Assembly: GCA_965367015.1 (NCBI GenBank)
Contig: CBDUGY010000134.1
Coordinates: forward strand, 1 to 7,221
Length of the DNA stretch: 7,221 nucleotides
Direction: 5' to 3'
Origin: CAXBES01 sp965367015
GTDB lineage: Bacteria; Bacteroidota; Bacteroidia; Flavobacteriales; Flavobacteriaceae
Of this stretch, positions 1 through 5,607 are shown piece by piece; position 1 is the first letter of the stretch, and every line of letters begins with the position of its first letter. The position numbers and the translations under genes were made by a program. The notes beneath the pieces are model-generated. The model did not search any database. It was given only the letters and a program-made list of their open reading frames with translations, and had not been told where the DNA came from.

Positions 1-31
1 ATAGGGATTACCGCTGCGCGGTGATCCCTAT
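1..31. repeat. Strong hairpin-forming inverted repeat
   Basis: Bases 1-14 and 18-31 are inverted copies around the 3-base loop TGC. All 14 positions pair if one T-G wobble (9 with 23) is allowed. The core is GC-rich (ACCGC/GCGGT). The left edge of the window cuts off any flanking T-run, so it cannot be decided whether this is a terminator or a dispersed palindromic element. Confidence 0.75.
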
Positions 32-76
32 AGACTATACTGGCAATACATTGATGTAGCAAACACTGCGTGTTTG
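29..76. repeat. Cluster of three short inverted repeats
   Basis: Three small perfect palindromes follow one another between the end hairpin and the larger palindrome. TATAG-A-CTATA lies at 29-39. TACAT-TG-ATGTA lies at 47-58. CAAACAC-TGC-GTGTTTG lies at 60-76. The last has the same TGC loop as the hairpin at 1-31. None is followed by a clear T-run on either strand, so a plain terminator role is not supported. The function is unknown. Confidence 0.6.
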
Positions 77-138
77 ACATTTGCTCTTTCCAAAATTTGC
101 TCAAGCAAGCTTGGACAAATTTTCTCAATCGCAAATGT
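77..138. repeat. 62-bp imperfect palindrome 3' of tRNA-Ser
   Basis: The element is symmetric about position 107.5 with no gaps. Three blocks pair perfectly: ACATTTGC (77-84) with GCAAATGT (131-138), AAAATTTG (92-99) with CAAATTTT (116-123), and CAAGC (102-106) with GCTTG (109-113). A 7-by-7 block (85-91 against 124-130) is mostly unpaired. In total 23 of 31 positions match. The left arm also holds a direct repeat, ATTTGCTC at 79-86, with a near copy ATTTGCTC at 96-103 out of symmetry. It starts 6 bases past the tRNA 3' end. It could be a structured RNA tail, a protein site or a repeat element; the sequence does not decide. Confidence 0.7.
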
Positions 139-143
139 ATTCG

Positions 144-228
144 CAGAGAGGAAGGGATTCGAACCCTCGATACGTTGCCGTATACACGCTTTCCAAGCGT
201 GCGCCTTAAGCCACTCGGCCACCTCTCT
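144..228 (-). tRNA. tRNA-Ser, anticodon GGA
   Basis: This 85-base class II tRNA folds cleanly on the minus strand. The acceptor stem AGAGAGG pairs perfectly with CCTCTCT, and the discriminator base is G (position 144). The D-loop region has the typical GGCCGAGTGG. The anticodon stem CACGC/GCGTG encloses the loop TTGGAAA, with anticodon GGA at 194-192, which reads UCC and UCU. The long variable arm TACG-GCAA-CGTA and the T-loop TTCGAAT are both typical of tRNA-Ser. No CCA is encoded (the next bases are CGA), as is usual in Bacteroidota. It lies 58 bases after the ansA stop on the same strand. A weak promoter-like match, TTG (269-267) then TTTG (242-239), lies just upstream and could start transcription a few bases before the 5' end. 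Confidence 0.97.
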
Positions 229-286
229 AATTAGTACGCAAAGAACCAAAAAAAAGAAATGCAACACAACCAATTCAAGCTATTAT

Positions 287-1318
287 TTAAACCATCTCCC
301 CTCGTAAGGAAGTTTCAAAAATTGTCTTGAAACTGTTCGACGAGACTTCTTGTCCGAGTAAATACATCAGTTTTGCCAAGGCTGCTTCAGTTGTGATATC
401 TTTTCCCGAAATAACTCCCATTTTTTTAAGCTCAATACTGGTTTCATACTGGCCCATGGCAACACTACCACCAGAGCACTGAGTAACGTTAATCACAGGG
501 ATCCCGCTTTTGAGTAATTTGCGTAAAGCATTAATAAACCAGTCTTCATTGGTTACATTACCACTTCCGTAAGTTTCTAACACGAGTCCTTTGATCTCAG
601 GATAATCAAAAAGATAATTTATAGTTGTTTCGTCCAGCCCCGGGAACATTTTTACCAGCAAGATATTCGACTCCATTTTCTTGTGGACTTTCAATTTTTT
701 TCTCCTATTGGGAACATACAAGGCTTCTTGATTAACGACCAAATGCACCCCACTTTCTACCAATGCAGGATAATTTAATGAGGCAAATGCTTCAAAATGT
801 TCCGCATTTATCTTCGTGGTTCTATTTGCACGGTACAGTTTATATTCGAAGTATAAACACACCTCTCCAATTTTAGGATGTCCTCTTTCTTGTAAAGCCG
901 CTATCTGAATTGAAGTGATTAAGTTTTCTTTGGCATCGGTTCTCAAATCTCCTATTGGCAACTGAGACCCAGTAAATACAACTGGTTTGCACAAATTTTC
1001 TAACATGAAACTTAAGGCTGAAGCCGTATAAGACATAGTATCACTACCATGCAACACTACAAAACCGTCATATTGCTCATAATTATCTTCAATTATGGTA
1101 GCGATATCTACCCAATATGATGGATTCATATTAGAGCTATCTATTGGCTGCTTAAAGCTGGTGGTAGATATTTCACAATCTAAAAGCTTCAATTCAGGAA
1201 TGTACTTTAACAGATCATTAAAATTAAAATTCCGAAGTGCCCCCGTTTCAAAATCCTTAATCATTCCAATAGTACCCCCAGTATAGATTAAAAGAATATT
1301 TGATTTAGTGCTAGCCAT
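287..1318 (-). CDS. ansA: Type I L-asparaginase (L-asparagine amidohydrolase)
   Basis: The product hydrolyses L-asparagine to aspartate and ammonia. It is a 343-residue protein that aligns end to end with the cytoplasmic E. coli AnsA type, and it has no signal peptide. The first catalytic block is YTGGTIGM (12-19, nucleophile Thr13 or Thr16 region; Thr13 matches the family threonine). The second is LHGSDTM (89-95). The Lys of YRANRTTK (Lys169) matches the active-site lysine. FTGSQLPIGDLRTDAKENL begins at 115, and TQCSGGSVAMGQY (279-291) carries the cysteine found in the allosteric region of E. coli AnsA. The C-terminus SLRGEMV matches the family end. The family threonine in HGTDTM is serine here (Ser92), a conservative change that keeps the hydroxyl. 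The gene lies 24 bases after the tatD stop, so it is probably co-transcribed with it. The ATG at 1318-1316 gives the usual N-terminus; no clear Shine-Dalgarno sequence is seen. Confidence 0.95.
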   Translation of the reverse strand: MASTKSNILLIYTGGTIGMIKDFETGALRNFNFNDLLKYIPELKLLDCEISTTSFKQPIDSSNMNPSYWVDIATIIEDNYEQYDGFVVLHGSDTMSYTASALSFMLENLCKPVVFTGSQLPIGDLRTDAKENLITSIQIAALQERGHPKIGEVCLYFEYKLYRANRTTKINAEHFEAFASLNYPALVESGVHLVVNQEALYVPNRRKKLKVHKKMESNILLVKMFPGLDETTINYLFDYPEIKGLVLETYGSGNVTNEDWFINALRKLLKSGIPVINVTQCSGGSVAMGQYETSIELKKMGVISGKDITTEAALAKLMYLLGQEVSSNSFKTIFETSLRGEMV

Positions 1319-1342
1319 TCTAATTTCAGAATTAATTATTTT

Positions 1343-2107
1343 TTAAACCCCAAAAACATCTTTAGAGTTTTCGGTTGTAATCCTTTCGATCTCTTCTTCG
1401 GAAACATCATAGATATCAGATAACCTTTTACAGATTAGCTTTAAATAGCTGCTTTCATTCCGCTTACCTCTGTGGGGCGCCGGAGCAAGATAAGGCGAAT
1501 CGGTTTCCAAAACAATATGCTTCAGATCAATTTCATTTAAAAAAGTATCAATCTTTCCATTTTTAAAGGTTACTACTCCACCAATTCCTAATTTCATATT
1601 ATAAGAAAGTGCTTGTTTAGCCTGTTCAAGTGTTCCCGTGAAACAGTGAAAGATTCCGAAAAGATCTTTATCCTTCTCAGATTCTAACACCTCAAATATT
1701 TCATCGAATGCGTCACGACAATGAATTACAATGGGAAGTTTGTATTTCTTGGCTAGCTGGATCTGAGTTTTAAAAGCAATTCTTTGAATATCTAACGTGG
1801 AAGTATCCCAGTAAAGATCGATGCCAATTTCGCCAACTGCAAAAAACTTCCGCGTTTTGAAAGCTTCCGCTACAAGTGCCAATTCACTTTTGTAATGTGC
1901 TTTTACTGAAGTGGGATGAAGACCCATCATTAAAAACACATTTTCAGGATATTCCTTCTCTAAATCGTACATAGCCTTGGTATAGCTAGAATCTATAGCG
2001 GGTATAAAAAATCTCTTAATGCCCGAGTCGAATGCTCTTTGCATCATTTCTTTTCGGTCCTCGGCAAAAGCTTCGCTATATAAATGGGTATGGGTATCGG
2101 TTAACAT
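1343..2107 (-). CDS. tatD: TatD-family metal-dependent hydrolase (DNase)
   Basis: This 254-residue protein has the usual length of TatD-family hydrolases, cytosolic TIM-barrel enzymes that use two metal ions. Some members act as DNases (3'-5' exonuclease activity in E. coli TatD); the exact substrate here is not known. The metal ligands are all visible: DTHTHL (His6, His8), VGEIGIDLYW (Glu93), PIVIHCRDA (His129), GIFHCFTGT (His154) and LETDSPYLAPAPHRGKRNE (Asp203). The family ending, with a C-terminal helix before the stop, is present, so the gene looks intact. It is the first gene of a probable operon with ansA. The ATG sits only about 6 bases past a TAGCTTTG promoter element, so the transcript would have almost no leader. 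The name reflects a historical link to the tat operon; no Tat genes are nearby. Confidence 0.95.
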   Translation of the reverse strand: MLTDTHTHLYSEAFAEDRKEMMQRAFDSGIKRFFIPAIDSSYTKAMYDLEKEYPENVFLMMGLHPTSVKAHYKSELALVAEAFKTRKFFAVGEIGIDLYWDTSTLDIQRIAFKTQIQLAKKYKLPIVIHCRDAFDEIFEVLESEKDKDLFGIFHCFTGTLEQAKQALSYNMKLGIGGVVTFKNGKIDTFLNEIDLKHIVLETDSPYLAPAPHRGKRNESSYLKLICKRLSDIYDVSEEEIERITTENSKDVFGV

Positions 2108-2108
2108 G

Positions 2109-2142
2109 TTTGCAAAGCTACTTATTTTGTTTACTATCTTTA
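2109..2142 (+). promoter_or_regulatory. Candidate promoter of the aspartic protease gene
   Basis: TTTG (2109-2112) is followed after 22 bases by TATCTTTA (2135-2142), one base off TAnnTTTG. Its -33 box directly abuts the -7 box of the divergent tatD promoter in the palindrome TTTGCAAA (2109-2116), so the two promoters overlap almost completely. The start codon is 13 bases past the -7 box, leaving a very short leader. Confidence 0.5.
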
Positions 2143-2146
2143 CAAA
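2113..2146 (-). promoter_or_regulatory. Candidate promoter of tatD-ansA
   Basis: On the minus strand TTTG (2146-2143) is followed after 22 bases by TAGCTTTG (2120-2113). This fits the Bacteroidota pattern of a -33 TTG and a -7 TAnnTTTG exactly. The transcription start would fall within a few bases of the tatD ATG, giving a leaderless or nearly leaderless message. The match is by eye only. Confidence 0.6.
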
Positions 2147-2155
2147 AAAAAGCGT

Positions 2156-2602
2156 GTGAAAAACTTACGAAGTTTTATGGAGGCTCAAGGCTTTTATAGA
2201 GTGCCATTAAAAAAATTAGCAACAGGTCACTACAAATTATCGGCAAAAATTAATGGAATTAAGGGTGATTTCATTCTTGATACTGGTGCCTCCACGAGTT
2301 GTATTGGCATGATTAGTGTTGGATATTTTATTCTGAAAAGTGAAGAAAGTGAAATAAAAGCTGCCGGTGCCGGTGCTATAGATATGGAAACCAGACTAGC
2401 TCGAAATAATCATATCTCTCTTGGTAGCTGGAGCGTAAAAAATATGGATTTCATACTTTTCGATCTATCACACGTGAATGAAGCTTTAAGTCAGGCCGAA
2501 GAAGATATTGTTCATGGAATCATTGGAGCCGATTTTCTAAAAAAAATGCGCAGTGTAATCGATTATGGTCGAAATTGTCTTTATATAAAGCAAATAACTT
2601 GA
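2156..2602 (+). CDS. Small retropepsin-like (clan AA) aspartic protease
   Basis: The 148-residue product resembles the retroviral-type aspartyl protease fold (Asp_protease_2 / gag-asp type). Phe39-Ile-Leu-Asp-Thr-Gly-Ala-Ser-Thr-Ser contains the catalytic motif DTGAS (42-46, Asp42). A Gly/Ala-rich stretch at 69-75 lies where the flap would be. HGIIGADFLKK (120-130) matches the second hydrophobic-hydrophobic-Gly segment of these folds, followed by VIDYGRNCLYI (134-144). Only one catalytic Asp motif is present, so as with other retropepsins an active enzyme would need to be a dimer. No signal peptide or membrane span is seen, which suggests a cytosolic protein; its substrate is unknown. The start is GTG at 2156; an in-frame ATG at 2177 (residue 8) is the alternative and would not affect the domain. 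The stop is 58 bases before the kinase gene, so partial co-transcription is possible. Confidence 0.85.
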   Translation: MKNLRSFMEAQGFYRVPLKKLATGHYKLSAKINGIKGDFILDTGASTSCIGMISVGYFILKSEESEIKAAGAGAIDMETRLARNNHISLGSWSVKNMDFILFDLSHVNEALSQAEEDIVHGIIGADFLKKMRSVIDYGRNCLYIKQIT

Positions 2603-2638
2603 TTGCAATTTCTGTCTAACTAATTTTTAGTACTTTTA
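2599..2638 (+). promoter_or_regulatory. Weak candidate promoter of the kinase-regulator pair
   Basis: Two overlapping weak matches lie in the 58-base gap. One is TTG (2599-2601), 19 bases, then TAATTTTT (2621-2628). The other is TTG (2603-2605), 25 bases, then TACTTTTA (2631-2638). Neither has the final G of TAnnTTTG. Read-through from the protease gene is an equally good explanation. Confidence 0.25.
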
Positions 2639-2660
2639 AATCCTAACAGATAGCCTAATA

Positions 2661-4673
2661 ATGTTCAAGAAGTACCCCGTGTTCATTACTATTTTATTAC
2701 TTGCCCCTCTTGTTCTTTTTGGGCAAGATATAGAGTATTATAAATCTATTGCTAAAAGCACTTCGAACAATGCGGTTAAATTAGAGGCGCTTGACTCAAT
2801 TCTCTCCAAGAGCTTCAGAAATAACAAGGAATCTTTCATTAATTACAGCTTTGAATATATCGAACTTGCCAAAGAAATGGATAGTATCGAATTCGCGGCC
2901 AAGAAAGCGATGAATCTGCAATACCCGCTGACCAACTTTGGTGATGACCCAAGAAAAGCTGTTACAGTAATCAATGGTGTATTGGCTCATAAATATAAAA
3001 TAGATGATAGCTTCTTATTAGGTGGACTCTATTTAAAAAGGGGAAGCGCTCATATGAGAATTGATACTAAAAAAGCGGTTGAAGATTATACACTTGCATT
3101 AGAAAACTTTTCTGAAAAAGATTCTATTCATGCGGCAGACGCTTATCTATTTAGAGGACAGGCAAACTCAAATCTAGGAAATTTCGTTCAAGCTGGAGAA
3201 GATTACAAAAAAGCTTATATCTATTATCAGAATTTAAAAGATTATGAATATATGTTATATGCCCAACAAGGTAACATAACTATGTTCAGTAAGAATGGAT
3301 TCTTCGATATTGCTAAGAAAGAGCGCGATGAGTTGATTGAAAAATTAATCGAGCTTGAGCTTGATAAATATTTAGCCGATGAATACTATAATCAGGCCTT
3401 GGATTATAAAAAAATTGGTAATGACTCTTTACAACTAGCATCCCTATTAAAAGCGGAAGAAAACTTATTAGATTTAACTGGAAGTAAGAAGCAGTTTATC
3501 GCTATTAATTCTGAATTATCTGAATACTACAGTAAGCGTGGCGATTTCGAAAAGGCAAAAAAATACTTAGACGAAATTGAGAATAAATATGTTGAAATAA
3601 CCGGTGATATCTACTCGGAATTAAATTATAACGAGGCTAAAGCTAATTATCTGGAAGCAATCGGAGATTACGAAAATAGTTTGATCTATGCTCAACGAAA
3701 ATTGGACAATGCCAAGAATCTGGGAATTGAAGATGAAATTATGACATCACATATTCTGCTTTCAAAAGTTTACAAGAAAATGGGTAATTTTAAAAAAAGC
3801 TTAGAAAACAAAGATGCCTATTCTGCGATTCGAGACTCATTGTACAATCAAAGTAATGCTAATTCATTAGCCTATTATCAAACTCTTTTTGATATTCAGA
3901 AAAAAGAAAAGGAATTGGTTGAAAAAAGCACCAACATACAGTTACTTGAAAAGGATAGCCAAACTTTTAAGAACTTAATGTTTTTTGTGAGCCTTGCAAT
4001 TGTACTCATCTTTGGACTAATATTACTTTATAGAAACCGACAAAATCTTAAAAACAATAAAACACTTCAAGAAAAATTTAGTCAGGAGTTGATTGTATCT
4101 CAGGAAGAGGAGCGAATGCGTATTTCAAAAGATCTTCACGATGGTTTAGGACAACAATTATTACTTATAAAAAATAAACTTATCGCAACAGGTGATAAGA
4201 ATACGAAGGTTATGGTAGATAATGCTATCGAGGAGGTTCGAACAATTTCTAGAGATTTGCATCCTTTTCAGCTTCAGGAACTAGGTATTACCAAAGCTAT
4301 TGAGCACACTGTTACCCAAATTGATGAAAACACTACTTTATTCATTTCATCGGAAATAGATAATATAGATAATCTCTTTACACCGGAAGAAGAAGTTAAT
4401 ATTTATAGGATTGTTCAGGAAAGTTTGAGTAATATTATAAAACATGCCAAAGCTGAAGCAAGTAAGGTTTCTGTTCGGAAACTATCTAATAGCGTAAATA
4501 TTTCTATTATTGATAATGGCATTGGTTTTGAGTTCACCGAAAAATATCAAGACTCAAAATCCCTTGGCTTAAAGACGTTATTAGAACGTACAAAATTTTT
4601 AAAAGGACAAATGAAGGTTCAATCTAAATTAGGGACTGGAACGTTTCTCGAATACAAATTTCCTGTTAAATGA
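2661..4673 (+). CDS. TPR-containing membrane sensor histidine kinase (HisKA_3 / NarX-type)
   Basis: This 670-residue kinase senses an unknown signal and should phosphorylate the regulator encoded next to it. Residues 1-21 form a signal peptide (MFKKYP, then a hydrophobic core ending LVLFG before QD). Residues about 24-400 are a helical TPR-type sensor, probably periplasmic; the clearest repeats are near 158-193, 281-314, 320-353 and 361-394. A charged coiled coil (about 405-436) leads to one membrane span at 438-457. The dimerisation/phosphoacceptor domain follows: EEERMRISKDLHDGLGQQL, with phosphorylated His493. The ATPase domain has the N-box QESLSNIIKHA (Asn591, His595), the G1 box DNGIGF (618-623) and a G2 region LGLKTLLER (Gly636, Arg643). 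All key catalytic residues are present, so it should be active. No PAS, GAF or HAMP domain is seen. The stop overlaps the regulator start (ATGA), which points to translational coupling. The partner is known from position; the stimulus is not. Confidence 0.95.
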   Translation: MFKKYPVFITILLLAPLVLFGQDIEYYKSIAKSTSNNAVKLEALDSILSKSFRNNKESFINYSFEYIELAKEMDSIEFAAKKAMNLQYPLTNFGDDPRKAVTVINGVLAHKYKIDDSFLLGGLYLKRGSAHMRIDTKKAVEDYTLALENFSEKDSIHAADAYLFRGQANSNLGNFVQAGEDYKKAYIYYQNLKDYEYMLYAQQGNITMFSKNGFFDIAKKERDELIEKLIELELDKYLADEYYNQALDYKKIGNDSLQLASLLKAEENLLDLTGSKKQFIAINSELSEYYSKRGDFEKAKKYLDEIENKYVEITGDIYSELNYNEAKANYLEAIGDYENSLIYAQRKLDNAKNLGIEDEIMTSHILLSKVYKKMGNFKKSLENKDAYSAIRDSLYNQSNANSLAYYQTLFDIQKKEKELVEKSTNIQLLEKDSQTFKNLMFFVSLAIVLIFGLILLYRNRQNLKNNKTLQEKFSQELIVSQEEERMRISKDLHDGLGQQLLLIKNKLIATGDKNTKVMVDNAIEEVRTISRDLHPFQLQELGITKAIEHTVTQIDENTTLFISSEIDNIDNLFTPEEEVNIYRIVQESLSNIIKHAKAEASKVSVRKLSNSVNISIIDNGIGFEFTEKYQDSKSLGLKTLLERTKFLKGQMKVQSKLGTGTFLEYKFPVK

Positions 4674-5302
4674 AAGAACCCTCTATAATTACCGCAGATG
4701 ATCACCCTTTATTACTTAAAGGTCTTAATGATTTTTTGTTAGAAAAAAAATATAATGTTATTGGGTATGGAAACAATGGTAGGGAAGCCTATAACTTAAT
4801 AACTAAAGAAAGTCCGGATATCGCTATTTTGGATATTCAAATGCCTTTTATGTCTGGTCTTGAAATAGCAAAGAAGTGCAAATCGAACGGAATTGCTACA
4901 AAAATAGTGCTAATTACCCTTCATAAAGAAAAAGAACTATACCAAAAAGCTCAAGATTTAAACATCTTTGGATATATCTTAAAAGAATTTGCTTTAGAAG
5001 AAATTGAAATCTGTATAAAAACAGTTACAAAAGGAATTCAATATTTTAGTCCGAAAATCAAAGAACTTTTAGGGGATAATTTGCTGGATAATACGGCTTT
5101 AAGTATTTTAACCCCATCTGAAAGAAAGATTCTCAAACTTATTGCAAAAGATAAAACGAACAAGGAAATCGCATCCTTACTATTTATATCTTACAGAACA
5201 GTTGAGAAACACCGAAGCAATATTATTACAAAACTAAACTTAGAACCGAAGACAAACAGCCTGTTAATCTGGGCTAAAGAACATCAAGATCAACTTATGT
5301 AA
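4670..5302 (+). CDS. NarL/LuxR-family DNA-binding response regulator
   Basis: The 210-residue protein is the transcriptional output of the adjacent kinase. The receiver domain covers about residues 4-120: acidic pocket Asp10-Asp11, phosphoacceptor Asp55 (AILDIQMPFMSG), switch Thr83 and conserved Lys105. A linker leads to a LuxR-type helix-turn-helix at about 145-205, with LTPSERKILKLIAKDKTNKEIA starting at 147 and the recognition helix region SYRTVEKHRSNIITKL (174-189). It has the usual length and no missing residue. The start ATG overlaps the kinase stop by 4 bases, giving a stoichiometric kinase-regulator pair. The target genes cannot be read from the sequence; the palindrome 30 bases past the stop is a possible nearby site. 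No terminator lies directly behind the gene, so transcription could continue into the small gene at 5383 until the hairpin at 5546-5583. Confidence 0.95.
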   Translation: MKEPSIITADDHPLLLKGLNDFLLEKKYNVIGYGNNGREAYNLITKESPDIAILDIQMPFMSGLEIAKKCKSNGIATKIVLITLHKEKELYQKAQDLNIFGYILKEFALEEIEICIKTVTKGIQYFSPKIKELLGDNLLDNTALSILTPSERKILKLIAKDKTNKEIASLLFISYRTVEKHRSNIITKLNLEPKTNSLLIWAKEHQDQLM

Positions 5303-5331
5303 TTTAGCTAATCTATTCATTTATCTAAAGT

Positions 5332-5347
5332 TACGTGTTAACACGTA
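5332..5347. promoter_or_regulatory. Perfect 16-bp palindrome, possible operator
   Basis: TACGTGTTAACACGTA is a perfect inverted repeat with no spacer, 30 bases after the regulator stop and 36 bases before the small gene at 5383. It is not followed by a T-run, and with no spacer bases for a loop it is more like a dimeric protein binding site than a terminator. Which protein would bind is unknown; the neighbouring LuxR-type regulator is one candidate. Confidence 0.5.
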
Positions 5348-5382
5348 TTTCATGTAAAAAATTATTTCCAGATTTTTACCAT

Positions 5383-5508
5383 ATGAAAACTGATGTGTTG
5401 ATAAAAAACAAATCCAGAAATCGACGTATATTTTTAATTGTTCTTGTAGTTGCGGCTATCTTGATAGTCCTTTTAAATTTAATAAATTATTTCACAACAT
5501 ATATGTAG
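5383..5508 (+). CDS. Probable small single-span membrane protein (41 residues)
   Basis: An ATG-to-TAG frame encodes 41 residues with a clear design. The N-terminal 15 residues are hydrophilic and basic (KNKSRNRR at 8-15). A span of about 19 strongly hydrophobic residues follows (IFLIVLVVAAILIVLLNLI, 16-34), then a short polar tail NYFTTYM. The positive-inside rule predicts the N-terminus in the cytoplasm. It is not a typical signal peptide of a longer protein, since the frame stops 7 residues later. I do not recognise the family. It sits between the regulator gene and a strong terminator on the same strand, 80 bases after the regulator stop, so it could be the last gene of that transcript or have its own promoter; no good TAnnTTTG box is seen in front of it. 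A chance frame in AT-rich DNA remains possible. Confidence 0.5.
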   Translation: MKTDVLIKNKSRNRRIFLIVLVVAAILIVLLNLINYFTTYM

Positions 5509-5545
5509 TAAGTAAGAGGTACAACTTATAATTAACCATGCTACT

Positions 5546-5583
5546 TAAAAAAACCCCGACTTAGATAAGTCGGGGTTTTTTTA
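5546..5583. terminator. Strong bidirectional intrinsic terminator
   Basis: A perfect 17-bp inverted repeat (5546-5562 with 5567-5583) encloses the loop AGAT. The GC core CCCCGACTT/AAGTCGGGG is flanked by seven A on the left and seven T on the right, so it gives a stem followed by a U-run on both strands. It lies between the convergent regulator/small-gene transcript and the odhB end, and should terminate both. Confidence 0.95.
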
Positions 5584-5607
5584 TTATAAAACTAAGACAG
5601 ATTGAAT

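Noticed and set aside
60..76. Hairpin as a tRNA terminator
   Set aside because: The stem CAAACAC/GTGTTTG is short and AT-rich, and no T-run follows on the minus strand.
28..273. 81-residue minus-strand frame and an overlapping plus-strand frame at 74-307
   Set aside because: Both run straight through the tRNA-Ser gene and the palindromes. The residues EGSNPFLS are just the translated T-arm of the tRNA, so no protein is supported.
1095..1286. 63-residue plus-strand frame inside ansA
   Set aside because: It is antisense to well-conserved asparaginase codons and has no recognisable domain.
2796..2990. 64-residue minus-strand frame inside the kinase gene
   Set aside because: It is a shadow of the TPR coding region with no promoter or known motif.
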